NCBI RefSeq assembly: GCF_019931275.1
Contig: NZ_JAIOTY010000002.1
Location: 310,001 to 374,000 of the forward strand
Direction of reading: 5' to 3'
DNA length: 64,000 nucleotides
Source: Nitratidesulfovibrio sp. SRB-5
Lineage (GTDB): Bacteria > Desulfobacterota > Desulfovibrionia > Desulfovibrionales > Desulfovibrionaceae
A program made the translations under genes and the position numbers. Of this stretch, positions 45,805-54,662 are shown one piece after another (within the stretch, counting starts at the first letter, position 1; every line of letters begins with the position of its first letter). The notes under the pieces are model-generated. The model saw only the letters and a list, made by a program, of their open reading frames with translations. It had not been told where the DNA came from and made no database searches.

Positions 45805-46110
45805 TCAGCAGGCGCGGGCCGTACCGGCGGAAGGATGCGGACGGATATGGAGCAGATCGTCGCCCTTGTCGCGCTGCACGATGGACAGGTCGTAGGCGGA
45901 TTGCAGGTTCATCCAGAAGGCCGCGCTGGTCCCGAAGAACCGGGCAAGCCGCGCCGCCGTGTCGGCGGTGACGCCGCGCCGCTGGTGGACGATGTCCGAA
46001 ATGCGGGTGGCGGGCACCCCAAGCGCCACGGCAAGGGCATGGGCCGTGATGTTCAGGGGCTTCAGGAATTCCTCGTTCAGAATTTCGCCGGGGTGGGTGC
46101 GGATGCGCAT
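45805..46110 (-). CDS. higA: HigA-type antitoxin
   Basis: A 101-residue XRE-family HTH protein, MRIRTHPGEILNEEFLKPLN at the start with GAGGATACCGCC before it. Typical HigA pattern (ISDIVHQRRGVTADTAARLARFFGTSAAFWMNLQ). It follows higB by 10 bp in the same direction. It neutralises HigB and represses the operon. Confidence 0.9.
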   Translation of the reverse strand: MRIRTHPGEILNEEFLKPLNITAHALAVALGVPATRISDIVHQRRGVTADTAARLARFFGTSAAFWMNLQSAYDLSIVQRDKGDDLLHIRPHPSAGTARAC

Positions 46111-46120
46111 GGCGGTATCC

Positions 46121-46399
46121 TCAGTGGTAATCCACGATTTCGACATCATGGGCGGCCCCGTCGCGCCAGACGAAGCATATGCGCCATTGGTCATTGATTC
46201 GGATGCTGTGCTGCCCCTGCCGGTCGCCCTTGAGTGCTTCGAGGCGGTTGGCCGGAGGGATGCGCAGGTCGTCAAGGCATGCGGCGGCGTCGAGCATGTC
46301 GAGCTTGCGCAGGGCAACGCTGGTGAAGGCCCTGAACCTGCGGGTTGGCGCGCCCTCGAAGAGCGCCCGTGTTTCCTTGCAGCGGAACGATGCGATCAT
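46121..46399 (-). CDS. higB: HigB/RelE-type toxin
   Basis: A 92-residue RelE-superfamily mRNA interferase (MIASFRCKETRALFEGAPTR at the start, LEALKGDRQGQHSIRINDQWRICFVW core with conserved Arg/Trp). Toxin-first order with the HigA gene is standard. It reads against the phage replication/lysis genes and is a stability or defence cargo. Confidence 0.9.
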   Translation of the reverse strand: MIASFRCKETRALFEGAPTRRFRAFTSVALRKLDMLDAAACLDDLRIPPANRLEALKGDRQGQHSIRINDQWRICFVWRDGAAHDVEIVDYH

Positions 46400-46520
46400 T
46401 TTCCGTCCAGCGTTTACCGTTTGTCGTTAAATTAAGGGGGGCGGTCATGTCTGTCAACATGCGGTCCGGAGTGGTGCCGGATACCATGGAAATGCGCGCG
46501 AGCGCCGGGAGGAAGTGCTG

Positions 46521-46727
46521 ATGGCGAGGCCGAGGAACGTGGTGCCCTGTCCCCTGTGCGGGGCGGCGTTGCGCTTGCTGCGCACGTCGGTGGCCGGGCC
46601 GGATGACCGGGACTCAGACTACCTGTGCGAGGTGTGCGGGTTCACGGGGCGGCGGAGGGAGTTGATCCAGGGGGATTGGATCAGGTGTACGCCGCCGGTG
46701 GCGGCAGAGGCGTCTGCCGAGAGTTAG
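46521..46727 (+). CDS. Small zinc-ribbon phage protein
   Basis: A 68-residue protein with CPLCG and CEVCG knuckles, GGAGGAAGTGCTG before the ATG. Resembles Ogr/Delta-like or generic zinc-ribbon regulators. Function unknown. Confidence 0.6.
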   Translation: MARPRNVVPCPLCGAALRLLRTSVAGPDDRDSDYLCEVCGFTGRRRELIQGDWIRCTPPVAAEASAES

Positions 46728-46815
46728 CCAGCCAACGTCGGTTAGGACCGATGTTCTATGCGCGTTGCAACGTCTCCGGCTGACTGATAACGCTTTGGCG
46801 AAAAGGAGGCTTGCC

Positions 46816-47412
46816 GTGAAGGTAGTTGGGAGTCGCGCGTTGTTGTTGGTCGTCATGTTATGGTTCGCCGTGCCAGCTATGGCCGGTCCGTTTGGGACGA
46901 ATATGGGCGACAGGCTGGAGAAATTTCCGGGTGCTGTTGCTAGTGGGGATACTCCATTTTGGTACAGCATGACAAATGTGCCCAAGCCGCACTCATTATT
47001 TGAAAGCTACCTTGCAGGAGTGCATCCGGAAATTGGGCTTGCCGTTATTGTAGGTCTTTCGCACACTTTTCGTAATGACAGGTTTGGATCATCTGTGCGG
47101 ACTTCTTTTGATTCTCTAAAGAAACAACTTGATTCAATCTATGGAGAAGGGAAACTCTTAGATGTGCTGCGCTATGGTTCTATATGGAAAGAGCCTAATG
47201 AATGGGTTGCTTCCATAAGTCATAACGAGCGAACATATGCATGCTATTGGACAAAGTCTGGAAAAGCTAGACTAAAAGATAATATCGATGGAATTATGCT
47301 TTCCGTCAAAGCGCAATCTGGAGATTCAGCATATATTGTGTTGCGATATGAATATGAAAATATGAATAGATTTCAAACTCTTTATGAACAGTCTGAAAAG
47401 GACTCGTTGTGA
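46816..47412 (+). CDS. Secreted cargo protein of unknown function
   Basis: The GTG start follows AAGGAGGCTTGCC and gives 198 residues with a clear signal peptide (VKVVGSRALLLVVMLWFAV, cleavage after PAMA). The mature protein is exported to the periplasm. The gene becomes strongly AT-rich after the signal peptide. Not recognised. It lies 9 bp before a membrane protein gene, giving a two-gene envelope cargo unit next to the lysis genes. Confidence 0.75.
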   Translation: MKVVGSRALLLVVMLWFAVPAMAGPFGTNMGDRLEKFPGAVASGDTPFWYSMTNVPKPHSLFESYLAGVHPEIGLAVIVGLSHTFRNDRFGSSVRTSFDSLKKQLDSIYGEGKLLDVLRYGSIWKEPNEWVASISHNERTYACYWTKSGKARLKDNIDGIMLSVKAQSGDSAYIVLRYEYENMNRFQTLYEQSEKDSL

Positions 47413-47421
47413 GGTTAAGGT

Positions 47422-48024
47422 ATGAAAAAATATATTATATGCGTAATTTTGCTTCTGTTTGGCGTAGCAATATCTGCGGTGTTCTTTATATCGACAGAAA
47501 ACAAAATTTCATCACAAGAAATACAGAGCGACATCGACGCGTTGAATAAGGAAATTGCGGGTAGAAAAGCAGAGTCGAGCAGGTATGGCGGAGCATTAAA
47601 GGTAATTCTCGATGCGCAAATTCTCATTCACGAAAACACATTGGCCGCGTTGATGGCTAAGAAAGCAAGTCTCATTCACCGAGTGCAATTGGTATATCCA
47701 TCTTCAAGGCTGAAACCAACAGGTGGAGCAGCTGGTGATAAGGAGAGCTACATTGCAGTTCTGGAAAAAGAGATGGTAAAAATGCGCGGAGCCATCTCCG
47801 CTGATGAACAAGAGTTGAGTTTATATTCCGGTGGATTAATTCAGGTCGTCATCCTTATGCGTAAGGCGCAACATCAAGTGACACTGGCAGCTCTTGAACA
47901 TCGATTGATGGCAGCGAAGTACGACTTCCCCGTCTTGTTGGCTCTAGATGGCGAGGGGGAACGGATTTCTCCGGATGGTTCACAGGTGGTATCTGATCCT
48001 GAAAAGGACAAGGGCGCGTTGTAG
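47422..48024 (+). CDS. Membrane-anchored coiled-coil cargo protein
   Basis: A 200-residue protein with one N-terminal membrane helix (YIICVILLLFGVAISAVFFI). The periplasmic part is helical, with two similar halves: DIDALNKEIAGRKAESSRYGG and MVKMRGAISADEQELSLYSGG, each followed by hydrophobic helix and LAAL. This suggests an internal duplication. AT-rich. Not recognised; a superinfection-exclusion role is only a guess. Confidence 0.75.
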   Translation: MKKYIICVILLLFGVAISAVFFISTENKISSQEIQSDIDALNKEIAGRKAESSRYGGALKVILDAQILIHENTLAALMAKKASLIHRVQLVYPSSRLKPTGGAAGDKESYIAVLEKEMVKMRGAISADEQELSLYSGGLIQVVILMRKAQHQVTLAALEHRLMAAKYDFPVLLALDGEGERISPDGSQVVSDPEKDKGAL

Positions 48025-48114
48025 GCACTCTTGCATTCAGCCCAAGAGGCAACGCTAGCCAGCTAGGGGGGCGACCTCGAATCCTTCTGCTGGGGCGAAG
48101 CTCTGCAAACGACT

Positions 48115-48141
48115 AGGCCCCCGGTGAACCGGGGGCCTTTT
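48115..48141 (+). terminator. Intrinsic terminator after the cargo pair
   Basis: AGGCCCCCGG-TGAA-CCGGGGGCCT followed by TTTT. It insulates the two cargo genes from the lysis cassette. Confidence 0.85.
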
Positions 48142-48254
48142 GCGTGTGTCGAGTCCTCCGACTTCATGCGTAGAAACCCCCGGTTTCTACACCAGCCTTC
48201 CTTGATCCCCTCCCGCCCCCCCGCGCTACGCTTCTCCCAAACAGGAGCGCAGCC

Positions 48255-48662
48255 ATGGCTATCCCGCGCGGCATCCGCAACAACAATCCCGGCAACATCC
48301 GGCACGGTGACAAGTGGAAGGGCCTCGCCCCGACCCAGGGCGATCCCGACTTCTGCACGTTCGCCACGCCCGAATACGGCATCCGCGCGATGGCCGTCCT
48401 CCTGCTCAACTACCAGCGCAAGCAAGGGCTCAAGACAGTCCGGCAGATCATCTCGCGCTGGGCACCCCCGACCGAGAACAACACCGAAGCCTACATCCGC
48501 CACGTCGCGGAGCGCCTCGGCGTCGGCCCTGACGAGCCCATCGTCGTCGCCGATGTGCTGCCCACGCTCGTCGCCAGCATCATCCGGCACGAGAACGGCC
48601 AGCACCCCTATGACACGGCCACCATCGGGCGCGGGATCGACATGGCGGTGGAGAGGGCCTAG
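48255..48662 (+). CDS. Phage peptidoglycan hydrolase (endolysin/P5-like)
   Basis: A 135-residue protein starting MAIPRGIRNNNPGNIRHGDK after AGGAGCGCAGCC. RNNNPGNIR and FATPEYGIRAMAVLLLNYQ are typical of phage structural-protein-P5-like muralytic enzymes. It has no signal sequence, so release should need the holin encoded just downstream. Confidence 0.8.
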   Translation: MAIPRGIRNNNPGNIRHGDKWKGLAPTQGDPDFCTFATPEYGIRAMAVLLLNYQRKQGLKTVRQIISRWAPPTENNTEAYIRHVAERLGVGPDEPIVVADVLPTLVASIIRHENGQHPYDTATIGRGIDMAVERA

Positions 48663-48664
48663 CC

Positions 48665-49048
48665 ATGGCGTTTTTGCTTAACGGTCTGCGTCGCAAGCTC
48701 CTGGCAGCCGGTGCGGTGGCCCTCGTTGTCGCCGTTCTCGGTGGGGCTATCTACATCCGCGAAATGCAGATCAGGGCGCTCCGGGCCGAACTTTCCGAGG
48801 CGCAGAGCACTGCGGAAACCCTCCGGGCGTCCAATGCCGCCTACGCGACCTCGCTCAAGGCCATGGAATCCGAGATCGCCAAGCGGGACACGCTCCTTGC
48901 CGAGCGGGATCAGCGCATCAACGACATCAACGCCCGGCGGGCCGCTGACCGTCGGACATGGCAGGAGGCCCTGCGCAATGACCAGACCGTACGCGATTGG
49001 AACGCTGTGCCTCTGCCTGATGCTGTGCGGGGCCTGTTCCGCGAATAG
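48665..49048 (+). CDS. Rz-like inner-membrane spanin
   Basis: A 127-residue protein with an N-terminal membrane helix (LLAAGAVALVVAVLGGAIYI) and a long periplasmic coiled coil (IRALRAELSEAQSTAETLR). This is the i-spanin layout. It starts 2 bp after the endolysin stop and its 3' end contains the start of the Rz1-like gene in another frame. Confidence 0.85.
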   Translation: MAFLLNGLRRKLLAAGAVALVVAVLGGAIYIREMQIRALRAELSEAQSTAETLRASNAAYATSLKAMESEIAKRDTLLAERDQRINDINARRAADRRTWQEALRNDQTVRDWNAVPLPDAVRGLFRE

Positions 49049-49250
49049 GCGGGAGGTCGTGGCCGTGCCCGAAACCGTCAGGCTCACGCCGCCCGCCACG
49101 CTCATGCAGGAGACTCCGACACCCGACCCGCCCGTGTGGGACGGGGCAACCAATGGTGACCTCCTGGACTACGCGCAGGACAGCCGAGCGGCCCTGGGCA
49201 GGTGCAATGCCGACAAGGCAGGGATGCGGAAATGGGCGGGCACCGAATGA
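48978..49250 (+). CDS. Rz1-like outer-membrane lipoprotein spanin
   Basis: A 90-residue frame nested partly in the Rz-like gene, MTRPYAIGTLCLCLMLCGAC at the start, with AGGAGG upstream. Lipobox LCGAC at 16-20 and a Pro-rich mature part (LTPPATLMQETPTPDPPV) are typical of o-spanins. With the Rz-like protein it should fuse inner and outer membranes in lysis. Confidence 0.85.
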   Translation: MTRPYAIGTLCLCLMLCGACSANRREVVAVPETVRLTPPATLMQETPTPDPPVWDGATNGDLLDYAQDSRAALGRCNADKAGMRKWAGTE

Positions 49251-49579
49251 ACGAGATCAAGGATTGGCTCACCAGCATGTGGCTCGTGCTGGCCCTCTCC
49301 GTGGCCGGAGGCATGGCCCGCGCAGCCAAGTGTGGAGAGAAAAGCCTGTGGGGCTGGTTCTGCTCCATCGTCGTCGCCCTCTTCGCCGGGGTTGTGACCA
49401 ACCTGATGCTGGTGGACCTGACATCTCTACCGGAGACAGCCCGCGTCGCATGCGCGTCCGTCTCCGCGTACTCCGGCGGTGCCGTGCTGGATGCATTGCA
49501 GGGACGGATTGCCGAGGTGATCGGCGCACTCCTCGGAAGCCGGACGGGCACCGGCAAGACCGGGGGAAACGAGGAATAG
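49247..49579 (+). CDS. Phage holin
   Basis: A 110-residue protein (MNEIKDWLTSMWLVLALSVA at the start) whose ATGA overlaps the Rz1-like stop. Three hydrophobic segments (WLVLALSVAGGMARAA, WFCSIVVALFAGVVTNLML, ACASVSAYSGGAVLDAL) fit a class I-type holin. It ends in a charged tail (GTGKTGGNEE). Confidence 0.8.
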   Translation: MNEIKDWLTSMWLVLALSVAGGMARAAKCGEKSLWGWFCSIVVALFAGVVTNLMLVDLTSLPETARVACASVSAYSGGAVLDALQGRIAEVIGALLGSRTGTGKTGGNEE

Positions 49580-49676
49580 TTCTCGGGCCGCCGCCACGGG
49601 CTGCGTTGGTGCGCGGAGCCGTGGGGCACAGGGGCGGGGCCACGCCCGAAGGCAACAACAACCCGCCCCTGCCAAC

Positions 49677-50108
49677 ATGACGAGCGAACGCCCATGCACA
49701 GACACCTTCGCACTCCAGCGCCGCATCCTTGCGACAGCCCTGACGCCCACCGAACGGCTCGTCGGGCTCGTGCTGGCGCTCTCGCTCGATGCGCGCTCCG
49801 GGCGCGCACGCATTTCCCAAGCCAGGCTGGCGGAACTCTGCGGGGTCACCGTCAGGACCGTCCGGCGCGCTGTGGCCACACTTGTGGTCTCCGGACTCTT
49901 CGTCTCCCAGCGCACAGGGCGCTCCTCCGTGCTGAGGGCTGCAAGCCCTCCGGAGGGTGGAAAGAGAGGTGGAATAGTGGAGAGGACACCCGTGTCCGCT
50001 CTGATAGGACACCAGTGTCCTATCGGCCCCCATACATGGGGCCTCGACACCACCTACAGCACCCTCGCCGAAGAGCGATGCAAGCGGGAGGCTAGGAGGC
50101 GCACATGA
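49677..50108 (+). CDS. Winged-helix DNA-binding phage protein
   Basis: A 143-residue protein. The HTH (LTPTERLVGLVLALSLDARSG, then QARLAELCGVTVRTVRRAVATL) resembles phage replication/helix-turn-helix proteins. The C-terminal third is low complexity. It lies between the holin and HNH genes; a late-gene regulator is possible. Confidence 0.65.
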   Translation: MTSERPCTDTFALQRRILATALTPTERLVGLVLALSLDARSGRARISQARLAELCGVTVRTVRRAVATLVVSGLFVSQRTGRSSVLRAASPPEGGKRGGIVERTPVSALIGHQCPIGPHTWGLDTTYSTLAEERCKREARRRT

Positions 50109-50500
50109 GCACCCTCCGGCCCCTCAAGCACTGTCGGCATCCCGGTTGCCGGGCCCTGACCCGCGACGCCTCGGGCTACTGCCCACCGCACGCCGAAGCG
50201 GCGCGAGTCCGAGCGGCTGAACGCGAGGCCCGGCAGGACAAGGCAAGGGGAAGCGCTGCCGCACGTGGCTATGGCCGGGCATGGCGGGCCATCCGCGCCC
50301 AAGTGCTCCGCGAGGAGCCGCTCTGCCGTGCCTGTGCAGCCCAAGGCCACCCCGTACCTGCCACCGACGTTGACCACATCGTGAGCAGGGCGCGCGGCGG
50401 AACGGACGACAGGGCGAACCTCCAACCCCTTTGCCACCGGTGCCACACCGCCAAGACCAACCGCGAGGACGGCGGGCGGCCAAGGGGAGGGGGAGGGTAA
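50105..50500 (+). CDS. HNH endonuclease
   Basis: A 131-residue protein with zinc-knuckle Cys pairs (LCRAC, LCHRCH), the catalytic HNH core VDHIVSRARGGTDDRANLQPLCHRCH and basic regions. HNH proteins next to terminase genes are needed for DNA packaging cleavage in many HK97-type phages. ATGA overlap with the upstream gene. Confidence 0.9.
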   Translation: MSTLRPLKHCRHPGCRALTRDASGYCPPHAEAARVRAAEREARQDKARGSAAARGYGRAWRAIRAQVLREEPLCRACAAQGHPVPATDVDHIVSRARGGTDDRANLQPLCHRCHTAKTNREDGGRPRGGGG

Positions 50501-50572
50501 ATCTTTGAGTGGGCAACCGGTAGACCGGAGTGGTCTCCCGATTTCGCGCGATGTCAAAACTGAGGACCAAAA

Positions 50573-51046
50573 GTGGCGACAGGACGGAAGCAGAAACCAC
50601 GCACCCTGAAGGTGCTCCAGGGCACTTTCCGCAAGGACCGGGCAAACGAGGCCGCGCCTGAACCATCGGCGGTGGTGGCGAACGCCCCTGCGTTCCTTTC
50701 GGGACGGGCGCTGGTGTGGTTCGGGGTGCTCTGCGCCAAGCTCTCGCCGTTGGGCCTAGCCTCCGAGACTTTCGAGGAAACGCTGGGCCTGCTGGCCGCC
50801 CGTCTTGCCGAGATCGAGGAGCTTGAGCGGTTCATCCGCGAGAACGGTCGCTCGTATACCACGACCACCGCGCAGGGTGACGTGATGTGTCGGCCTTATC
50901 CGGAGGTGGCCATGCTGAACGAGGCGCGCAGGCATGCGCAGTCGCTGGCCGCCGAGTTCGGGCTTACCCCCGCGTCGATTGGCCGCGTGGGCCGTCCGCA
51001 GAAGGGCCAGAGCGACGAGAACCCGTGGGGGGCATTCGGTGGGTAG
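50573..51046 (+). CDS. Terminase small subunit, P27 family
   Basis: A 157-residue protein from GTG (MATGRKQKPRTLKVLQGTFR as initiated). Typical P27-family order: basic N-terminus, LGLASETFEETLGLLAARLAEIE helix, and the LTPASIGRVGRPQKG ending. It recognises the packaging site. Overlaps the large subunit gene by 8 bp. Confidence 0.9.
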   Translation: MATGRKQKPRTLKVLQGTFRKDRANEAAPEPSAVVANAPAFLSGRALVWFGVLCAKLSPLGLASETFEETLGLLAARLAEIEELERFIRENGRSYTTTTAQGDVMCRPYPEVAMLNEARRHAQSLAAEFGLTPASIGRVGRPQKGQSDENPWGAFGG

Positions 51047-52736
51047 GCAGTGCGCCAAGAGCTACGCGGAGCGGGTGCATGCATACGCGCATGCCGTGGT
51101 GGCCGGGAAGGCCGTCGCGGGCAGGCGGGTTGTGTTGGCCTGCAAGCGGCATCTGTCCGACCTCGCAGCGGTCGAGGGAGGCGGAAGCCCCTATGCGTTC
51201 TCTGCCGAGAAGGCCAACCGGGTCTGCGCCTTCGCCGAGAACATGGTCCACGTCAAAGGAAAGTGGGCTGGGCAGCGGGTGCGCCTGGAGGAGTGGCAAG
51301 TCTTCCTGCTGGGGTGCCTGTTCGGGTGGGTCCGGGAGGATGGCTTGCGCCGGTTCCGCGAACTCTACGCCGAAATCCCGCGCAAGAACGGCAAGTCGAT
51401 GCTCGGGGCCATCATCGGCAACTACCTGCTGGTAGCCGACGCAGAACCCGGTGCCGAGGTCTACTCGGGGGCCACCACGCTCGACCAGGCGCTGGAGGTC
51501 TTCCGACCCGCGTGGATGATGACCCTGCGGAACCACGCCTACCGGGAGCATTTCGGGATCGACCTTGGTGGCACGGAGAAGAACCCCGGCACCATCTACC
51601 AGTTGGCGACCGCCAGCCGTTTCGAGGCCGTGGTGGGCAAGCCCGGTGACGGGGCCAGTCCGCACGGGGCTCTCGTGGACGAGTTCCACGAGCACAAGAC
51701 GCCGGACCTCTACGACACCATGAAGACCGGCATGGGCGCGCGTACGCAGCCCCTGCTGGTGGTTATCACCACGGCGGGGGTGGATACCTCCGCGCCCTGC
51801 TACGAGCACCGGGACCGGCTGGCCAAGGAGTTGGAGGCAGGCGCACTCGATCCGACCGTGCTGGTGATCATGTTCGGCGTGGATGAGTCCGACGACTGGA
51901 AGGACTTCGGGGTGTGGCGCAAGGCCAACCCGAACTTTGGCGTGAGCCTGCATGAGGACTACCTGCGCGACCGCTACCGGGAGGCCATGACCAGCCCGGC
52001 GCGCCGCAACATCATCCTGTGCAAGCACCTGAACAAGTGGATGAACGCGGGGCAGGCGTGGACCGACATGGTGAAGTGGGCAGAGTGCGCGGCCCCCGGC
52101 ATGCGCATCGAGGACTTCGCCGGGCACCGGGCCTGGCTCGGGCTCGACCTCGCCAGCCGTACCGACGTGGCTTCCCTCCTGGCCGTGGTCGAGGATGGCG
52201 CGCTGCTGCGGGTGTTCGCCCGGCACTACCTGCCGAGCGATACCGTGGAGAAGCCGCACAACGCCCATTACCGGAGCTTCCGCGATGTGGGTGCGCTCAC
52301 CGTGTCCGACGGGGCACGTACCGACTTCGGCCAGATCGAGGATGACATGCGCGCATGGGCCGACCTGCTGGACGTGCAGGCCATCGGCTACGACCCGCGC
52401 GAAGCGACGTTCCTCATGGACCGGGTAGCCCGCTGGGCCGCGTTCGACATCGTGGAGGTCACACAGGGGCCGGGCAACCTGAGCGAACCCATGAAGGAAC
52501 TCGAAGCGCGCATCGCCTCCTGCACCATCCGGCATGCCGATGATCCGGTGCTCACGTGGATGATGGGCAACGTGGTGCTCAAGCAGGCGCGCGGCGGCGG
52601 GCCGGTGAAATACTTCTACCCGACCAAGGAGCGCGAGAGCTCCAAGATCGACGGTGCCGTTGCCCTGATCATGGCGGTTGGACGTGCCCTTGCCGCCCCC
52701 GCCGAGGAACCGGAAATCTTCGCGGAGGTCTGGTGA
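51039..52736 (+). CDS. Terminase large subunit
   Basis: A 565-residue packaging ATPase/nuclease from GTG (GRQCAKSYAERVHAYAHAVV). The ATPase has a P-loop-like PRKNGKSMLGAI and Walker B ALVDEFHEHK. The nuclease domain has WLGLDLASRTDVASLL, YDPREATFLMD and a late Asp in KIDGAVALIMAVG. TerL of HK97-type phages. Confidence 0.95.
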   Translation: MGRQCAKSYAERVHAYAHAVVAGKAVAGRRVVLACKRHLSDLAAVEGGGSPYAFSAEKANRVCAFAENMVHVKGKWAGQRVRLEEWQVFLLGCLFGWVREDGLRRFRELYAEIPRKNGKSMLGAIIGNYLLVADAEPGAEVYSGATTLDQALEVFRPAWMMTLRNHAYREHFGIDLGGTEKNPGTIYQLATASRFEAVVGKPGDGASPHGALVDEFHEHKTPDLYDTMKTGMGARTQPLLVVITTAGVDTSAPCYEHRDRLAKELEAGALDPTVLVIMFGVDESDDWKDFGVWRKANPNFGVSLHEDYLRDRYREAMTSPARRNIILCKHLNKWMNAGQAWTDMVKWAECAAPGMRIEDFAGHRAWLGLDLASRTDVASLLAVVEDGALLRVFARHYLPSDTVEKPHNAHYRSFRDVGALTVSDGARTDFGQIEDDMRAWADLLDVQAIGYDPREATFLMDRVARWAAFDIVEVTQGPGNLSEPMKELEARIASCTIRHADDPVLTWMMGNVVLKQARGGGPVKYFYPTKERESSKIDGAVALIMAVGRALAAPAEEPEIFAEVW

Positions 52737-53962
52737 TGGGCTGGTTGTCCCGCTTGTTCCGGCGCGAAGGGAAGGGCACCCGCATGACCTCCTACGACCT
52801 GTTGGCGGAGGTGCTGGGTGGGGTTTTGGCCAAGAGCGGCATCCACGTGACGGCGGCTACGGCCATCCAATGCACTGCGGTGCTCGCTTGCGCCCGCGTC
52901 ATCGCCAACGGCCTCGCACAGGTGCCGTTCAAGCTCTACCGGGCGGATGGCCGGACCCGGATGGAGGCGTCGGCCCACCCGCTGTTCTCCCTCGTAGCCC
53001 ATGGCCCCAACGAGTACCAGACCAGCTTCGAGTTCCGGCACATGCTCGGACTGCATCTTAGCCTGACCGGCAACGCCTTCGTCTGGTTGAACCGCGTGGG
53101 CGACCGCATCGTCGAGATGCTGCCGTACCAGCCGGGCTCCGTGACCGTCACGCGCAACGGATGGGAGATCACCTACGACCTCTCGACCAAGGACGGAAAG
53201 CGGGTGCGGGTGCCTGCGGAGGACATGTGGCATCTCCGCTGGTTGTCCTGGGATGGGGTGTGCGGACTTGATGGTGTGCGGCAGGCGCGCGAGGCCATCG
53301 GGCTTGCCCTGGCCACGGAAGAACACGGTGCCCGCCTTTTCAAGAACGGAGCCCGGATGTCGGGCCTACTTACGACGGAAATCAACCTGACGCAGGAGCA
53401 GCGCAAGGAACTGCGCGAGGCCTGGCAGTCGGCCCACGGTGGGAACGAGAACGCCTTCAAGACCGCGATCCTCGGCGGCGGCATGAAGTGGTTTCCCCTC
53501 GTGTCGCCCAACGATCAGGCCCAGTTCCTCGAAACCCGACGGCACCAGGTCGAGGAGGTTTGCCGGGCCTTCGGCGTGCTGCCCATCATGGTCGGTCACT
53601 ACGACAAGGCCAGCACCTACGCCAGCGCCGAACAGATGTTCCTCCAGCATGGCGTGCATACCCTTGGCCCCTGGTACGCCTGCATCGAGCAGAGCGGCAC
53701 GCAGAAGCTGCTGACGCCGGAGGAAAGGGCAAAGGGCTACTACCTGCGGTTCAACGCCAACGGTCTCATGCGCGGGGCCGCGCGGGACCGGGCGGAATTC
53801 TACACCCGGCTCTACGGTGTGGGGGCCTTGTCCCCCAACGACATCCGGGAGCTTGAAGACATGAATCCCTATGAGGGCGGCGACGAATACCGGGTGCCGC
53901 TGAACATGGTGGAACCCGGCTCCGCGCCGGAACGCACGGAGGGAAGCGATGGAAAGGCTTAG
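52736..53962 (+). CDS. Portal protein, HK97 family
   Basis: A 408-residue protein (MGWLSRLFRREGKGTRMTSY at the start). Family hallmarks: TAVLACARVIANGLAQVPFKLY, HPLFSLVAHGPN, VEEVCRAFGVLP. It forms the dodecameric DNA portal of the head. TGATG overlap with terminase. Confidence 0.95.
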   Translation: MGWLSRLFRREGKGTRMTSYDLLAEVLGGVLAKSGIHVTAATAIQCTAVLACARVIANGLAQVPFKLYRADGRTRMEASAHPLFSLVAHGPNEYQTSFEFRHMLGLHLSLTGNAFVWLNRVGDRIVEMLPYQPGSVTVTRNGWEITYDLSTKDGKRVRVPAEDMWHLRWLSWDGVCGLDGVRQAREAIGLALATEEHGARLFKNGARMSGLLTTEINLTQEQRKELREAWQSAHGGNENAFKTAILGGGMKWFPLVSPNDQAQFLETRRHQVEEVCRAFGVLPIMVGHYDKASTYASAEQMFLQHGVHTLGPWYACIEQSGTQKLLTPEERAKGYYLRFNANGLMRGAARDRAEFYTRLYGVGALSPNDIRELEDMNPYEGGDEYRVPLNMVEPGSAPERTEGSDGKA

Positions 53963-54650
53963 CTTCGGCCTGCTCGACCTGAAACTCGCCGAGGGCGCCG
54001 GCCAGGATACCGCCTCCATGACGTTCAGCGGGTATGGCGCGGTGTTCGGGAACATGGACGCCTATGGCGATGTGATCGCCAAGGGCGCGTTCACCAAGAC
54101 CATCGCGGAATTCAAGACCTCGGGCGTGTGGCCCGCCATGCTCCTCCAGCACGGCGGGTGGGGCATCGGGGCCGACGACTTCACGCCGGTCGGTGTGTGG
54201 ACCGAAATCCGCGAGGACGGGCACGGGCTCTACGTGGAGGGCACGCTGGCCGACACGCCGCGCGGCCGGGAAATCTACACACTGATGAAGATGAAGCCGC
54301 GCCCGGCCATCAACGGGATGAGCATCGGCTACATCGCCAAGGAATGGGTTGCGCGGTCGAAGCCGGAGGAGCCGCGGCGCACCCTCACCGCCATCGAACT
54401 TGTCGAGGTGTCTCTCGTGACCTTCCCGGCCAACGGAAAGGCTCGGGTCACCGGGGTCAAGAGCGACGGCGACTGCCCCACCATCCGGGAAGCGGAATTG
54501 GCCCTGCGAGAAGCCGGGTTTTCGAGGAAACAGGCGAAGCTCATCCTTGCGGATGGCTTCAAGGGCTTGCCTCTGCGGGACGCTGAGGAAGGCGACGTTG
54601 ACGAACTTGCCGCCATGGTGCGGCGGAACATCGACGCCCTCCGGGCGTAG
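53949..54650 (+). CDS. Prohead maturation protease, HK97 family (U35)
   Basis: A 233-residue serine protease (MTFSGYGAVFGNMDAYGDVI near the start, LLQHGGWGIGADDFTP with the His, GMSIGYIAKEW with the Ser). It cleaves the capsid delta domain. Overlaps the portal gene by 14 bp. Confidence 0.93.
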   Translation: MERLSFGLLDLKLAEGAGQDTASMTFSGYGAVFGNMDAYGDVIAKGAFTKTIAEFKTSGVWPAMLLQHGGWGIGADDFTPVGVWTEIREDGHGLYVEGTLADTPRGREIYTLMKMKPRPAINGMSIGYIAKEWVARSKPEEPRRTLTAIELVEVSLVTFPANGKARVTGVKSDGDCPTIREAELALREAGFSRKQAKLILADGFKGLPLRDAEEGDVDELAAMVRRNIDALRA

Positions 54651-54662
54651 CGGAGACACAGC

